Part shown: positions 32,001 through 44,000 of the stretch, piece after piece
Numbering within the stretch: position 1 is the stretch's first letter
How the letters are laid out: each line of letters opens with the position of its first letter
Source of the DNA: Closterium sp. NIES-65
Taxonomy: Eukaryota > Streptophyta > Zygnematophyceae > Desmidiales > Closteriaceae
NCBI GenBank assembly: GCA_948144175.1
Contig: CANXME010002672.1
Coordinates: 96,468-160,467 of the forward strand
Direction of reading: 5' to 3'
DNA length: 64,000 nt
The notes under the pieces: model-generated
Databases searched by the model: none
What the model was told of the DNA's origin: nothing
What the model saw: only the letters and a program-made list of their open reading frames with translations
Translations under genes and position numbers: made by a program

Positions 32001-35000
32001 AACACCTCTTTTCCTGTTTGTAGAGCCAACCAGCACCTCTTTTCCTGTTTGTAGAGCCAACCAGCACCTCTTTTCCTGTTTGTAGAGCCAACCAGCACCT
32101 CTTTTCCTGTTTGTAGAGCCAACCAGCACCTCTTTTCCTGTTTGTAGAGCCAACCAGCACCTCTTTTCCTGTTTGTAGAGCCAACCAGCACCTCTTTTCC
32201 TGTTTGTAGAGCCAACCAGCACCTCTTTTCCTGTTTGTAGAGCCAACCAGCACCTCTTTTCCTGTTTGTAGAGCCAACCAGCACCTCTTTTCCTGTTTGT
32301 AGAGCCAACCAGCACCTCTTTTCCTGTTTGTAGAGCCAACCAGCACCTCTTTTCCTGTTTGTAGAGCCAACCAGCACCTCTTTTCCTGTTTGTAGAGCCA
32401 ACCAGCACCTCTTTTCCTGTTTGTAGAGCCAACCAGCACCTCTTTTCCTGTTTGTAGAGCCAACCAGCACCTCTTTTCCTGTTTGTAGAGCCAACCAGCA
32501 CCTCTTTTCCTGTTTGTAGAGCCAACCAGCACCTCTTTTCCTGTTTGTAGAGCCAACCAGCACCTCTTTTCCTGTTTGTAGAGCCAACCAGCACCTCTTT
32601 TCCTGTTTGTAGAGCCAACCAGCACCTCTTTTCCTGTTTGTAGAGCCAACCAGCACCTCTTTTCCTGTTTGTAGAGCCAACCAGCACCTCTTTTCCTGTT
32701 TGTAGAGCCAACCAGCACCTCTTTTCCTGTTTGTAGAGCCAACCAGCACCTCTTTTCCTGTTTGTAGAGCCAACCAGCACCTCTTTTCCTGTTTGTAGAG
32801 CCAACCAGCACCTCTTTTCCTGTTTGTAGAGCCAACCAGCACCTCTTTTCCTGTTTGTAGAGCCAACCAGCACCTCTTTTCCTGTTTGTAGAGCCAACCA
32901 GCACCTCTTTTCCTGTTTGTAGAGCCAACCAGCACCTCTTTTCCTGTTTGTAGAGCCAACCAGCACCTCTTTTCCTGTTTGTAGAGCCAACCAGCACCTC
33001 TTTTCCTGTTTGTAGAGCCAACCAGCACCTCTTTTCCTGTTTGTAGAGCCAACCAGCACCTCTTTTCCTGTTTGTAGAGCCAACCAGCACCTCTTTTCCT
33101 GTTTGTAGAGCCAACCAGCACCTCTTTTCCTGTTTGTAGAGCCAACCAGCACCTCTTTTCCTGTTTGTAGAGCCAACCAGCACCTCTTTTCCTGTTTGTA
33201 GAGCCAACCAGCACCTCTTTTCCTGTTTGTAGAGCCAACCAGCACCTCTTTTCCTGTTTGTAGAGCCAACCAGCACCTCTTTTCCTGTTTGTAGAGCCAA
33301 CCAGCACCTCTTTTCCTGTTTGTAGAGCCAACCAACACCTCTTTTCCTGTTTGTAGAGCCAACCAACACCTCTTTTCCTGTTTGTAGAGCCAACCAACAC
33401 CTCTTTTCCTGTTTGTAGAGCCAACCAGCACCTCTTTTCCTGTTTGTAGAGCCAACCACCACCTCTTTTCCTGTTTGTAGAGCCAACCAGCACCTCTTTT
33501 CCTGTTTGTAGAGCCAACCAACACCTCTTTTCCTGTTTGTAGAGCCAACCAACACCTCTTTTCCTGTTTGTAGAGCCAACCAACACCTCTTTTCCTGTTT
33601 GTAGAGCCAACCAACACCTCTTTTCCTGTTTGTAGAGCCAACCAGCACCTCTTTTCCTGTTTGTAGAGCCAACCAACACCTCTTTTCCTGTTTGTAGAGC
33701 CAACCAACACCTCTTTTCCTGTTTGTAGAGCCAACCAACACCTCTTTTCCTGTTTGTAGAGCCAACCAACACCTCTTTTCCTGTTTGTAGAGCCAACCAA
33801 CACCTCTTTTCCTGTTTGTAGAGCCAACCAGCACCTCTTTTCCTGTTTGTAGAGCCAACCAACACCTCTTTTCCTGTTTGTAGAGCCAACCAGCACCTCT
33901 TTTCCTGTTTGTAGAGCCAACCAACACCTCTTTTCCTGTTTGTAGAGCCAACCAACACCTCTTTTCCTGTTTGTAGAGCCAACCAGCACCTCTTTTCCTG
34001 TTTGTAGAGCCAACCAACACCTCTTTTCCTGTTTGTAGAGCCAACCAGCACCTCTTTTCCTGTTTGTAGAGCAAACCAGCACCTCTTTTCCTGTTTGTAG
34101 AGCCAACCAGCACCTCTTTTCCTGTTTGTAGAGCCAACCAACACCTCTTTTCCTGTTTGTAGAGCCAACCAACACCTCTTTTCCTGTTTGTAGAGCCAAC
34201 CAGCACCTCTTTTCCTGTTTGTAGAGCCAACCAACACCTCTTTTCCTGTTTGTAGAGCCAACCAGCACCTCTTTTCCTGTTTGTAGAGCCAACCAACACC
34301 TCTTTTCCTGTTTGTAGAGCCAACCAACACCTCTTTTCCTGTTTGTAGAGCCAACCAGCACCTCTTTTCCTGTTTGTAGAGCCAACCAACACCTCTTTTC
34401 CTGTTTGTAGAGCCAACCAACACCTCTTTTCCTGTTTGTAGAGCCAACCAACACCTCTTTTCCTGTTTGTAGAGCCAACCAACACCTCTTTTCCTGTTTG
34501 TAGAGCCAACCAGCACCTCTTTTCCTGTTTGTAGAGCCAACCAGCACCTCTTTTCCTGTTTGTAGAGCCAACCAACACCTCTTTTCCTGTTTGTAGAGCC
34601 AACCAACACCTCTTTTCCTGTTTGTAGAGCCAACCAGCACCTCTTTTCCTGTTTGTAGAGCCAACCAACACCTCTTTTCCTGTTTGTAGAGCCAACCAGC
34701 ACCTCTTTTCCTGTTTGTAGAGCCAACCAGCACCTCTTTTCCTGTTTGTAGAGCCAACCAGCACCTCTTTTCCTGTTTGTAGAGCCAACCAACACCTCTT
34801 TTCCTGTTTGTAGAGCCAACCAACACCTCTTTTCCTGTTTGTAGAGCCAACCAGCACCTCTTTTCCTGTTTGTAGAGCCAACCAACACCTCTTTTCCTGT
34901 TTGTAGAGCCAACCAGCACCTCTTTTCCTGTTTGTAGAGCAAACCAGCACCTCTTTTCCTGTTTGTAGAGCCAACCAGCACCTCTTTTCCTGTTTGTAGA

Positions 35001-38000
35001 GCCAACCAACACCTCTTTTCCTGTTTGTAGAGCCAACCAACACCTCTTTTCCTGTTTGTAGAGCCAACCAGCACCTCTTTTCCTGTTTGTAGAGCCAACC
35101 AACACCTCTTTTCCTGTTTGTAGAGCCAACCAGCACCTCTTTTCCTGTTTGTAGAGCCAACCAACACCTCTTTTCCTGTTTGTAGAGCCAACCAACACCT
35201 CTTTTCCTGTTTGTAGAGCCAACCAGCACCTCTTTTCCTGTTTGTAGAGCCAACCAACACCTCTTTTCCTGTTTGTAGAGCCAACCAACACCTCTTTTCC
35301 TGTTTGTAGAGCCAACCAACACCTCTTTTCCTGTTTGTAGAGCCAACCAACACCTCTTTTCCTGTTTGTAGAGCCAACCAGCACCTCTTTTCCTGTTTGT
35401 AGAGCCAACCAACACCTCTTTTCCTGTTTGTAGAGCCAACCAGCACCTCTTTTCCTGTTTGTAGAGCCAACCAACACCTCTTTTCCTGTTTGTAGAGCCA
35501 ACCAACACCTCTTTTCCTGTTTGTAGAGCCAACCAGCACCTCTTTTCCTGTTTGTAGAGCCAACCAACACCTCTTTTCCTGTTTGTAGAGCCAACCAACA
35601 CCTCTTTTCCTGTTTGTAGAGCCAACCAACACCTCTTTTCCTGTTTGTAGAGCCAACCAACACCTCTTTTCCTGTTTGTAGAGCCAACCAGCACCTCTTT
35701 TCCTGTTTGTAGAGCCAACCAGCACCTCTTTTCCTGTTTGTAGAGCCAACCAGCACCTCTTTTCCTGTTTGTAGAGCCAACCAACACCTCTTTTCCTGTT
35801 TGTAGAGCCAACCAGCACCTCTTTTCCTGTTTGTAGAGCCAACCAACACCTCTTTTCCTGTTTGTAGAGCCAACCAACACCTCTTTTCCTGTTTGTAGAG
35901 CCAACCAGCACCTCTTTTCCTGTTTGTAGAGCCAACCAACACCTCTTTTCCTGTTTGTAGAGCCAACCAGCACCTCTTTTCCTGTTTGTAGAGCCAACCA
36001 GCACCTCTTTTCCTGTTTGTAGAGCCAACCAGCACCTCTTTTCCTGTTTGTAGAGCCAACCAACACCTCTTTTCCTGTTTGTAGAGCCAATTAACACCTC
36101 TTTTCCTGTTTGTAGAGCCAACCAGCACCTCTTTTCCTGTTTGTAGAGCCAACCAACACCTCTTTTCCTGTTTGTAGAGCCAACCAGCACCTCTTTTCCT
36201 GTTTGTAGAGCCAACCAGCACCTCTTTTCCTGTTTGTAGAGCCAACCAGCACCTCTTTTCCTGTTTGTAGAGCCAACCAGCACCTCTTTTCCTGTTTGTA
36301 GAGCCAACCAGCACCTCTTTTCCTGTTTGTAGAGCCAACCAGCACCTCTTTTCCTGTTTGTAGAGCCAACCAGCACCTCTTTTCCTGTTTGTAGAGCCAA
36401 CCAACACCTCTTTTCCTGTTTGTAGAGCCAACCAGCACCTCTTTTCCTGTTTGTAGAGCCAACCAGCACCTCTTTTCCTGTTTGTACAGCCAACCAGCAC
36501 CTCTTTTCCTGTTTGTAGAGCCAACCAGCACCTCTTTTCCTGTTTGTAGAGCCATCCAGCACCTCTTTTCCTGTTTGTAGAGCCAACCAGCACCTCTTTT
36601 CCTGTTTGTAGAGCCAACCAACACCTCTTTTCCTGTTTGTAGAGCCAACCAACACCTCTTTTCCTGTTTGTAGAGCCAACCAACACCTCTTTTCCTGTTT
36701 GTAGAGCCAACCAACACCGCTACTCCTGTTTGTAGAGCCAACCAACACCTCTTTTCCTGTTTGTAGAGCCAACCAGCACCTCTTTTCCTGTTTGTAGAGC
36801 CAACCAGCACCTCTTTTCCTGTTTGTAGAGCCAACCAGCACCTCTTTTCCTGTTTGTACAGCCAACCAGCACCTCTTTTCCTGTTTGTAGAGCCAACCAG
36901 CACCTCTTTTCCTGTTTGTAGAGCCAACCAGCACCTCTTTTCCTGTTTGTAGAGCCAACCAACACCTCTTTTCCTGTTTGTAGAGCCAACCAACACCTCT
37001 TTTCCTGTTTGTAGAGCCAACCAGCACCTCTTTTCCTGTTTGTAGAGCCAACCAGCACCTCTTTTCCTGTTTGTAGAGCCAACCAACACCTCTTTTCCTG
37101 TTTGTAGAGCCAACCAACACCTCTTTTCCTGTTTGTAGAGCCAACCAACACCTCTTTTCCTGTTTGTAGAGCCAACCAACACCTCTTTTCCTGTTTGTAG
37201 AGCCAACCAGCACCTCTTTTCCTGTTTGTAGAGCCAACCAACACCTCTTTTTCTGTTTGTAGAGCCAACCAACACCTCTTTTCCTGTTTGTAGAGCCAAC
37301 CAACACCTCTTTTCCTGTTTGTAGAGCCAACCAACACCTCTTTTCCTGTTTGTAGAGCCAACCAACACCTCTTTTCCTGTTTGTAGAGCCAACCAACACC
37401 TCTTTTCCTGTTTGTAGAGCCAACCAACACCTCTTTTCCTGTTTGTAGAGCCAACCAGCACCTCTTTTCCTGTTTGTAGAGCCAACCAGCACCTCTTTTC
37501 CTGTTTGTAGAGCCAACCAGCACCTCTTTTCCTGTTTGTAGAGCCAACCAACACCTCTTTTCCTGTTTGTAGAGCCAACCAGCACCTCTTTTCCTGTTTG
37601 TAGAGCCAACCAACACCTCTTTTCCTGTTTGTAGAGCCAACCAACACCTCTTTTCCTGTTTGTAGAGCCAACCAGCACCTCTTTTCCTGTTTGTAGAGCC
37701 AACCAACACCTCTTTTCCTGTTTGTAGAGCCAACCAGCACCTCTTTTCCTGTTTGTAGAGCCAACCAGCACCTCTTTTCCTGTTTGTAGAGCCAACCAGC
37801 ACCTCTTTTCCTGTTTGTAGAGCCAACCAACACCTCTTTTCCTGTTTGTAGAGCCAACCAACACCTCTTTTCCTGTTTGTAGAGCCAACCAGCACCTCTT
37901 TTCCTGTTTGTAGAGCCAACCAACACCTCTTTTCCTGTTTGTAGAGCCAACCAGCACCTCTTTTCCTGTTTGTAGAGCCAACCAGCACCTCTTTTCCTGT

Positions 38001-41000
38001 TTGTAGAGCCAACCAGCACCTCTTTTCCTGTTTGTAGAGCCAACCAGCACCTCTTTTCCTGTTTGTAGAGCCAACCAGCACCTCTTTTCCTGTTTGTAGA
38101 GCCAACCAGCACCTCTTTTCCTGTTTGTAGAGCCAACCAGCACCTCTTTTCCTGTTTGTAGAGCCAACCAACACCTCTTTTCCTGTTTGTAGAGCCAACC
38201 AGCACCTCTTTTCCTGTTTGTAGAGCCAACCAGCACCTCTTTTCCTGTTTGTACAGCCAACCAGCACCTCTTTTCCTGTTTGTAGAGCCAACCAGCACCT
38301 CTTTTCCTGTTTGTAGAGCCATCCAGCACCTCTTTTCCTGTTTGTAGAGCCAACCAGCACCTCTTTTCCTGTTTGTAGAGCCAACCAACACCTCTTTTCC
38401 TGTTTGTAGAGCCAACCAACACCTCTTTTCCTGTTTGTAGAGCCAACCAACACCTCTTTTCCTGTTTGTAGAGCCAACCAACACCTCTTTTCCTGTTTGT
38501 AGAGCCAACCAACACCTCTTTTCCTGTTTGTAGAGCCAACCAGCACCTCTTTTCCTGTTTGTAGAGCCAACCAACACCTCTTTTCCTGTTTGTAGAGCCA
38601 ACCAACACCTCTTTTCCTGTTTGTAGAGCCAACCAACACCTCTTTTCCTGTTTGTAGAGCCAACCAACACCTCTTTTCCTGTTTGTAGAGCCAACCAGCA
38701 CCTCTTTTCCTGTTTGTAGAGCCAACCAACACCTCTTTTCCTGTTTGTAGAGCCAACCAGCACCTCTTTTCCTGTTTGTAGAGCCAACCAACACCTCTTT
38801 TCCTGTTTGTAGAGCCAACCAACACCTCTTTTCCTGTTTGTAGAGCCAACCAGCACCTCTTTTCCTGTTTGTAGAGCCAACCAACACCTCTTTTCCTGTT
38901 TGTAGAGCCAACCAACACCTCTTTTCCTGTTTGTAGAGCCAACCAACACCTCTTTTCCTGTTTGTAGAGCCAACCAACACCTCTTTTCCTGTTTGTAGAG
39001 CCAACCAGCACCTCTTTTCCTGTTTGTAGAGCCAACCAGCACCTCTTTTCCTGTTTGTAGAGCCAACCAGCACCTCTTTTCCTGTTTGTAGAGCCAACCA
39101 ACACCTCTTTTCCTGTTTGTAGAGCCAACCAGCACCTCTTTTCCTGTTTGTAGAGCCAACCAACACCTCTTTTCCTGTTTGTAGAGCCAACCAACACCTC
39201 TTTTCCTGTTTGTAGAGCCAACCAGCACCTCTTTTCCTGTTTGTAGAGCCAACCAACACCTCTTTTCCTGTTTGTAGAGCCAACCAGCACCTCTTTTCCT
39301 GTTTGTAGAGCCAACCAGCACCTCTTTTCCTGTTTGTAGAGCCAACCAGCACCTCTTTTCCTGTTTGTAGAGCCAACCAACACCTCTTTTCCTGTTTGTA
39401 GAGCCAACCAACACCTCTTTTCCTGTTTGTAGAGCCAACCAGCACCTCTTTTCCTGTTTGTAGAGCCAACCAACACCTCTTTTCCTGTTTGTAGAGCCAA
39501 CCAGCACCTCTTTTCCTGTTTGTAGAGCCAACCAGCACCTCTTTTCCTGTTTGTAGAGCCAACCAGCACCTCTTTTCCTGTTTGTAGAGCCAACCAGCAC
39601 CTCTTTTCCTGTTTGTAGAGCCAACCAGCACCTCTTTTCCTGTTTGTAGAGCCAACCAGCACCTCTTTTCCTGTTGTAGAGCCAACCAGCACCTCTTTTC
39701 CTGTTTGTAGAGCCAACCAACACCTCTTTTCCTGTTTGTAGAGCCAACCAGCACCTCTTTTCCTGTTTGTAGAGCCAACCAGCACCTCTTTTCCTGTTTG
39801 TACAGCCAACCAGCACCTCTTTTCCTGTTTGTAGAGCCAACCAGCACCTCTTTTCCTGTTTGTAGAGCCATCCAGCACCTCTTTTCCTGTTTGTAGAGCC
39901 AACCAGCACCTCTTTTCCTGTTTGTAGAGCCAACCAACACCTCTTTTCCTGTTTGTAGAGCCAACCAACACCTCTTTTCCTGTTTGTAGAGCCAACCAAC
40001 ACCTCTTTTCCTGTTTGTAGAGCCAACCAACACCGCTACTCCTGTTTGTAGAGCCAACCAACACCTCTTTTCCTGTTTGTAGAGCCAACCAGCACCTCTT
40101 TTCCTGTTTGTAGAGCCAACCAGCACCTCTTTTCCTGTTTGTAGAGCCAACCAGCACCTCTTTTCCTGTTTGTACAGCCAACCAGCACCTCTTTTCCTGT
40201 TTGTAGAGCCAACCAGCACCTCTTTTCCTGTTTGTAGAGCCAACCAGCACCTCTTTTCCTGTTTGTAGAGCCAACCAACACCTCTTTTCCTGTTTGTAGA
40301 GCCAACCAACACCTCTTTTCCTGTTTGGCTCTACAAACAGGAAAAGAGGTGCCTGTTTGTAGAGCCAACCAGCACCTCTTTTCCTGTTTGTAGAGCCAAC
40401 CAGCACCTCTTTTCCTGTTTGTAGAGCCAACCAACACCTCTTTTCCTGTTTGTAGAGCCAACCAACACCTCTTTTCCTGTTTGTAGAGCCAACCAACACC
40501 TCTTTTCCTGTTTGTAGAGCCAACCAACACCTCTTTTCCTGTTTGTAGAGCCAACCAGCACCTCTTTTCCTGTTTGTAGAGCCAACCAACACCTCTTTTT
40601 CTGTTTGTAGAGCCAACCAACACCTCTTTTCCTGTTTGTAGAGCCAACCAACACCTCTTTTCCTGTTTGTAGAGCCAACCAACACCTCTTTTCCTGTTTG
40701 TAGAGCCAACCAACACCTCTTTTCCTGTTTGTAGAGCCAACCAACACCTCTTTTCCTGTTTGTAGAGCCAACCAACACCTCTTTTCCTGTTTGTAGAGCC
40801 AACCAGCACCTCTTTTCCTGTTTGTAGAGCCAACCAGCACCTCTTTTCCTGTTTGTAGAGCCAACCAGCACCTCTTTTCCTGTTTGTAGAGCCAACCAAC
40901 ACCTCTTTTCCTGTTTGTAGAGCCAACCAGCACCTCTTTTCCTGTTTGTAGAGCCAACCAACACCTCTTTTCCTGTTTGTAGAGCCAACCAACACCTCTT

Positions 41001-44000
41001 TTCCTGTTTGTAGAGCCAACCAGCACCTCTTTTCCTGTTTGTAGAGCCAACCAACACCTCTTTTCCTGTTTGTAGAGCCAACCAGCACCTCTTTTCCTGT
41101 TTGTAGAGCCAACCAGCACCTCTTTTCCTGTTTGTAGAGCCAACCAGCACCTCTTTTCCTGTTTGTAGAGCCAACCAACACCTCTTTTCCTGTTTGTAGA
41201 GCCAACCAACACCTCTTTTCCTGTTTGTAGAGCCAACCAGCACCTCTTTTCCTGTTTGTAGAGCCAACCAACACCTCTTTTCCTGTTTGTAGAGCCAACC
41301 AGCACCTCTTTTCCTGTTTGTAGAGCCAACCAGCACCTCTTTTCCTGTTTGTAGAGCCAACCAGCACCTCTTTTCCTGTTTGTAGAGCCAACCAGCACCT
41401 CTTTTCCTGTTTGTAGAGCCAACCAGCACCTCTTTTCCTGTTTGTAGAGCCAACCAGCACCTCTTTTCCTGTTTGTAGAGCCAACCAGCACCTCTTTTCC
41501 TGTTTGTAGAGCCAACCAGCACCTCTATTCCTGTTTGTAGAGCCAACCAACACCTCTTTTCCTGTTTGTAGAGCCAACCAACACCTCTTTTCCTGTTTGT
41601 AGAGCCAACCAACACCTCTTTTCCTGTTTGTAGAGCCAACCAACACCTCTTTTCCTGTTTGTAGAGCCAACCAGCACCTCTTTTCCTGTTTGTAGAGCCA
41701 ACCAACACCTCTTTTTCTGTTTGTAGAGCCAACCAACACCTCTTTTCCTGTTTGTAGAGCCAACCAACACCTCTTTTCCTGTTTGTAGAGCCAACCAACA
41801 CCTCTTTTCCTGTTTGTAGAGCCAACCAACACCTCTTTTCCTGTTTGTAGAGCCAACCAACACCTCTTTTCCTGTTTGTAGAGCCAACCAACACCTCTTT
41901 TCCTGTTTGTAGAGCCAACCAGCACCTCTTTTCCTGTTTGTAGAGCCAACCAGCACCTCTTTTCCTGTTTGTAGAGCCAACCAGCACCTCTTTTCCTGTT
42001 TGTAGAGCCAACCAACACCTCTTTTCCTGTTTGTAGAGCCAACCAGCACCTCTTTTCCTGTTTGTAGAGCCAACCAACACCTCTTTTCCTGTTTGTAGAG
42101 CCAACCAACACCTCTTTTCCTGTTTGTAGAGCCAACCAGCACCTCTTTTCCTGTTTGTAGAGCCAACCAACACCTCTTTTCCTGTTTGTAGAGCCAACCA
42201 GCACCTCTTTTCCTGTTTGTAGAGCCAACCAGCACCTCTTTTCCTGTTTGTAGAGCCAACCAGCACCTCTTTTCCTGTTTGTAGAGCCAACCAACACCTC
42301 TTTTCCTGTTTGTAGAGCCAACCAACACCTCTTTTCCTGTTTGTAGAGCCAACCAGCACCTCTTTTCCTGTTTGTAGAGCCAACCAACACCTCTTTTCCT
42401 GTTTGTAGAGCCAACCAGCACCTCTTTTCCTGTTTGTAGAGCCAACCAGCACCTCTTTTCCTGTTTGTAGAGCCAACCAGCACCTCTTTTCCTGTTTGTA
42501 GAGCCAACCAGCACCTCTTTTCCTGTTTGTAGAGCCAACCAGCACCTCTTTTCCTGTTTGTAGAGCCAACCAGCACCTCTTTTCCTGTTTGTAGAGCCAA
42601 CCAGCACCTCTTTTCCTGTTTGTAGAGCCAACCAACACCTCTTTTCCTGTTTGTAGAGCCAACCAGCACCTCTTTTCCTGTTTGTAGAGCCAACCAGCAC
42701 CTCTTTTCCTGTTTGTACAGCCAACCAGCACCTCTTTTCCTGTTTGTAGAGCCAACCAGCACCTCTTTTCCTGTTTGTAGAGCCATCCAGCACCTCTTTT
42801 CCTGTTTGTAGAGCCAACCAGCACCTCTTTTCCTGTTTGTAGAGCCAACCAACACCTCTTTTCCTGTTTGTAGAGCCAACCAACACCTCTTTTCCTGTTT
42901 GTAGAGCCAACCAACACCTCTTTTCCTGTTTGTAGAGCCAACCAACACCGCTACTCCTGTTTGTAGAGCCAACCAACACCTCTTTTCCTGTTTGTAGAGC
43001 CAACCAGCACCTCTTTTCCTGTTTGTAGAGCCAACCAGCACCTCTTTTCCTGTTTGTAGAGCCAACCAGCACCTCTTTTCCTGTTTGTACAGCCAACCAG
43101 CACCTCTTTTCCTGTTTGTAGAGCCAACCAGCACCTCTTTTCCTGTTTGTAGAGCCAACCAGCACCTCTTTTCCTGTTTGTAGAGCCAACCAACACCTCT
43201 TTTCCTGTTTGTAGAGCCAACCAACACCTCTTTTCCTGTTTGTAGAGCCAACCAGCACCTCTTTTCCTGTTTGTAGAGCCAACCAGCACCTCTTTTCCTG
43301 TTTGTAGAGCCAACCAACACCTCTTTTCCTGTTTGTAGAGCCAACCAACACCTCTTTTCCTGTTTGTAGAGCCAACCAACACCTCTTTTCCTGTTTGTAG
43401 AGCCAACCAACACCTCTTTTCCTGTTTGTAGAGCCAACCAGCACCTCTTTTCCTGTTTGTAGAGCCAACCAACACCTCTTTTTCTGTTTGTAGAGCCAAC
43501 CAACACCTCTTTTCCTGTTTGTAGAGCCAACCAACACCTCTTTTCCTGTTTGTAGAGCCAACCAACACCTCTTTTCCTGTTTGTAGAGCCAACCAACACC
43601 TCTTTTCCTGTTTGTAGAGCCAACCAACACCTCTTTTCCTGTTTGTAGAGCCAACCAACACCTCTTTTCCTGTTTGTAGAGCCAACCAGCACCTCTTTTC
43701 CTGTTTGTAGAGCCAACCAGCACCTCTTTTCCTGTTTGTAGAGCCAACCAACACCTCTTTTCCTGTTTGTAGAGCCAACCAGCACCTCTTTTCCTGTTTG
43801 TAGAGCCAACCAGCACCTCTTTTCCTGTTTGTAGAGCCAACCAGCACCTCATTTCCTGTTTTTAGAGCCAACCAACACCTCTTTTCCTGTTTGTAGAGCC
43901 AACCAACACCTCTTTTCCTGTTTGTAGAGCCAACCAACACCTCTTTTCCTGTTTGTAGAGCCAACCAACACCTCTTTTCCTGTTTGTAGAGCCAACCAAC

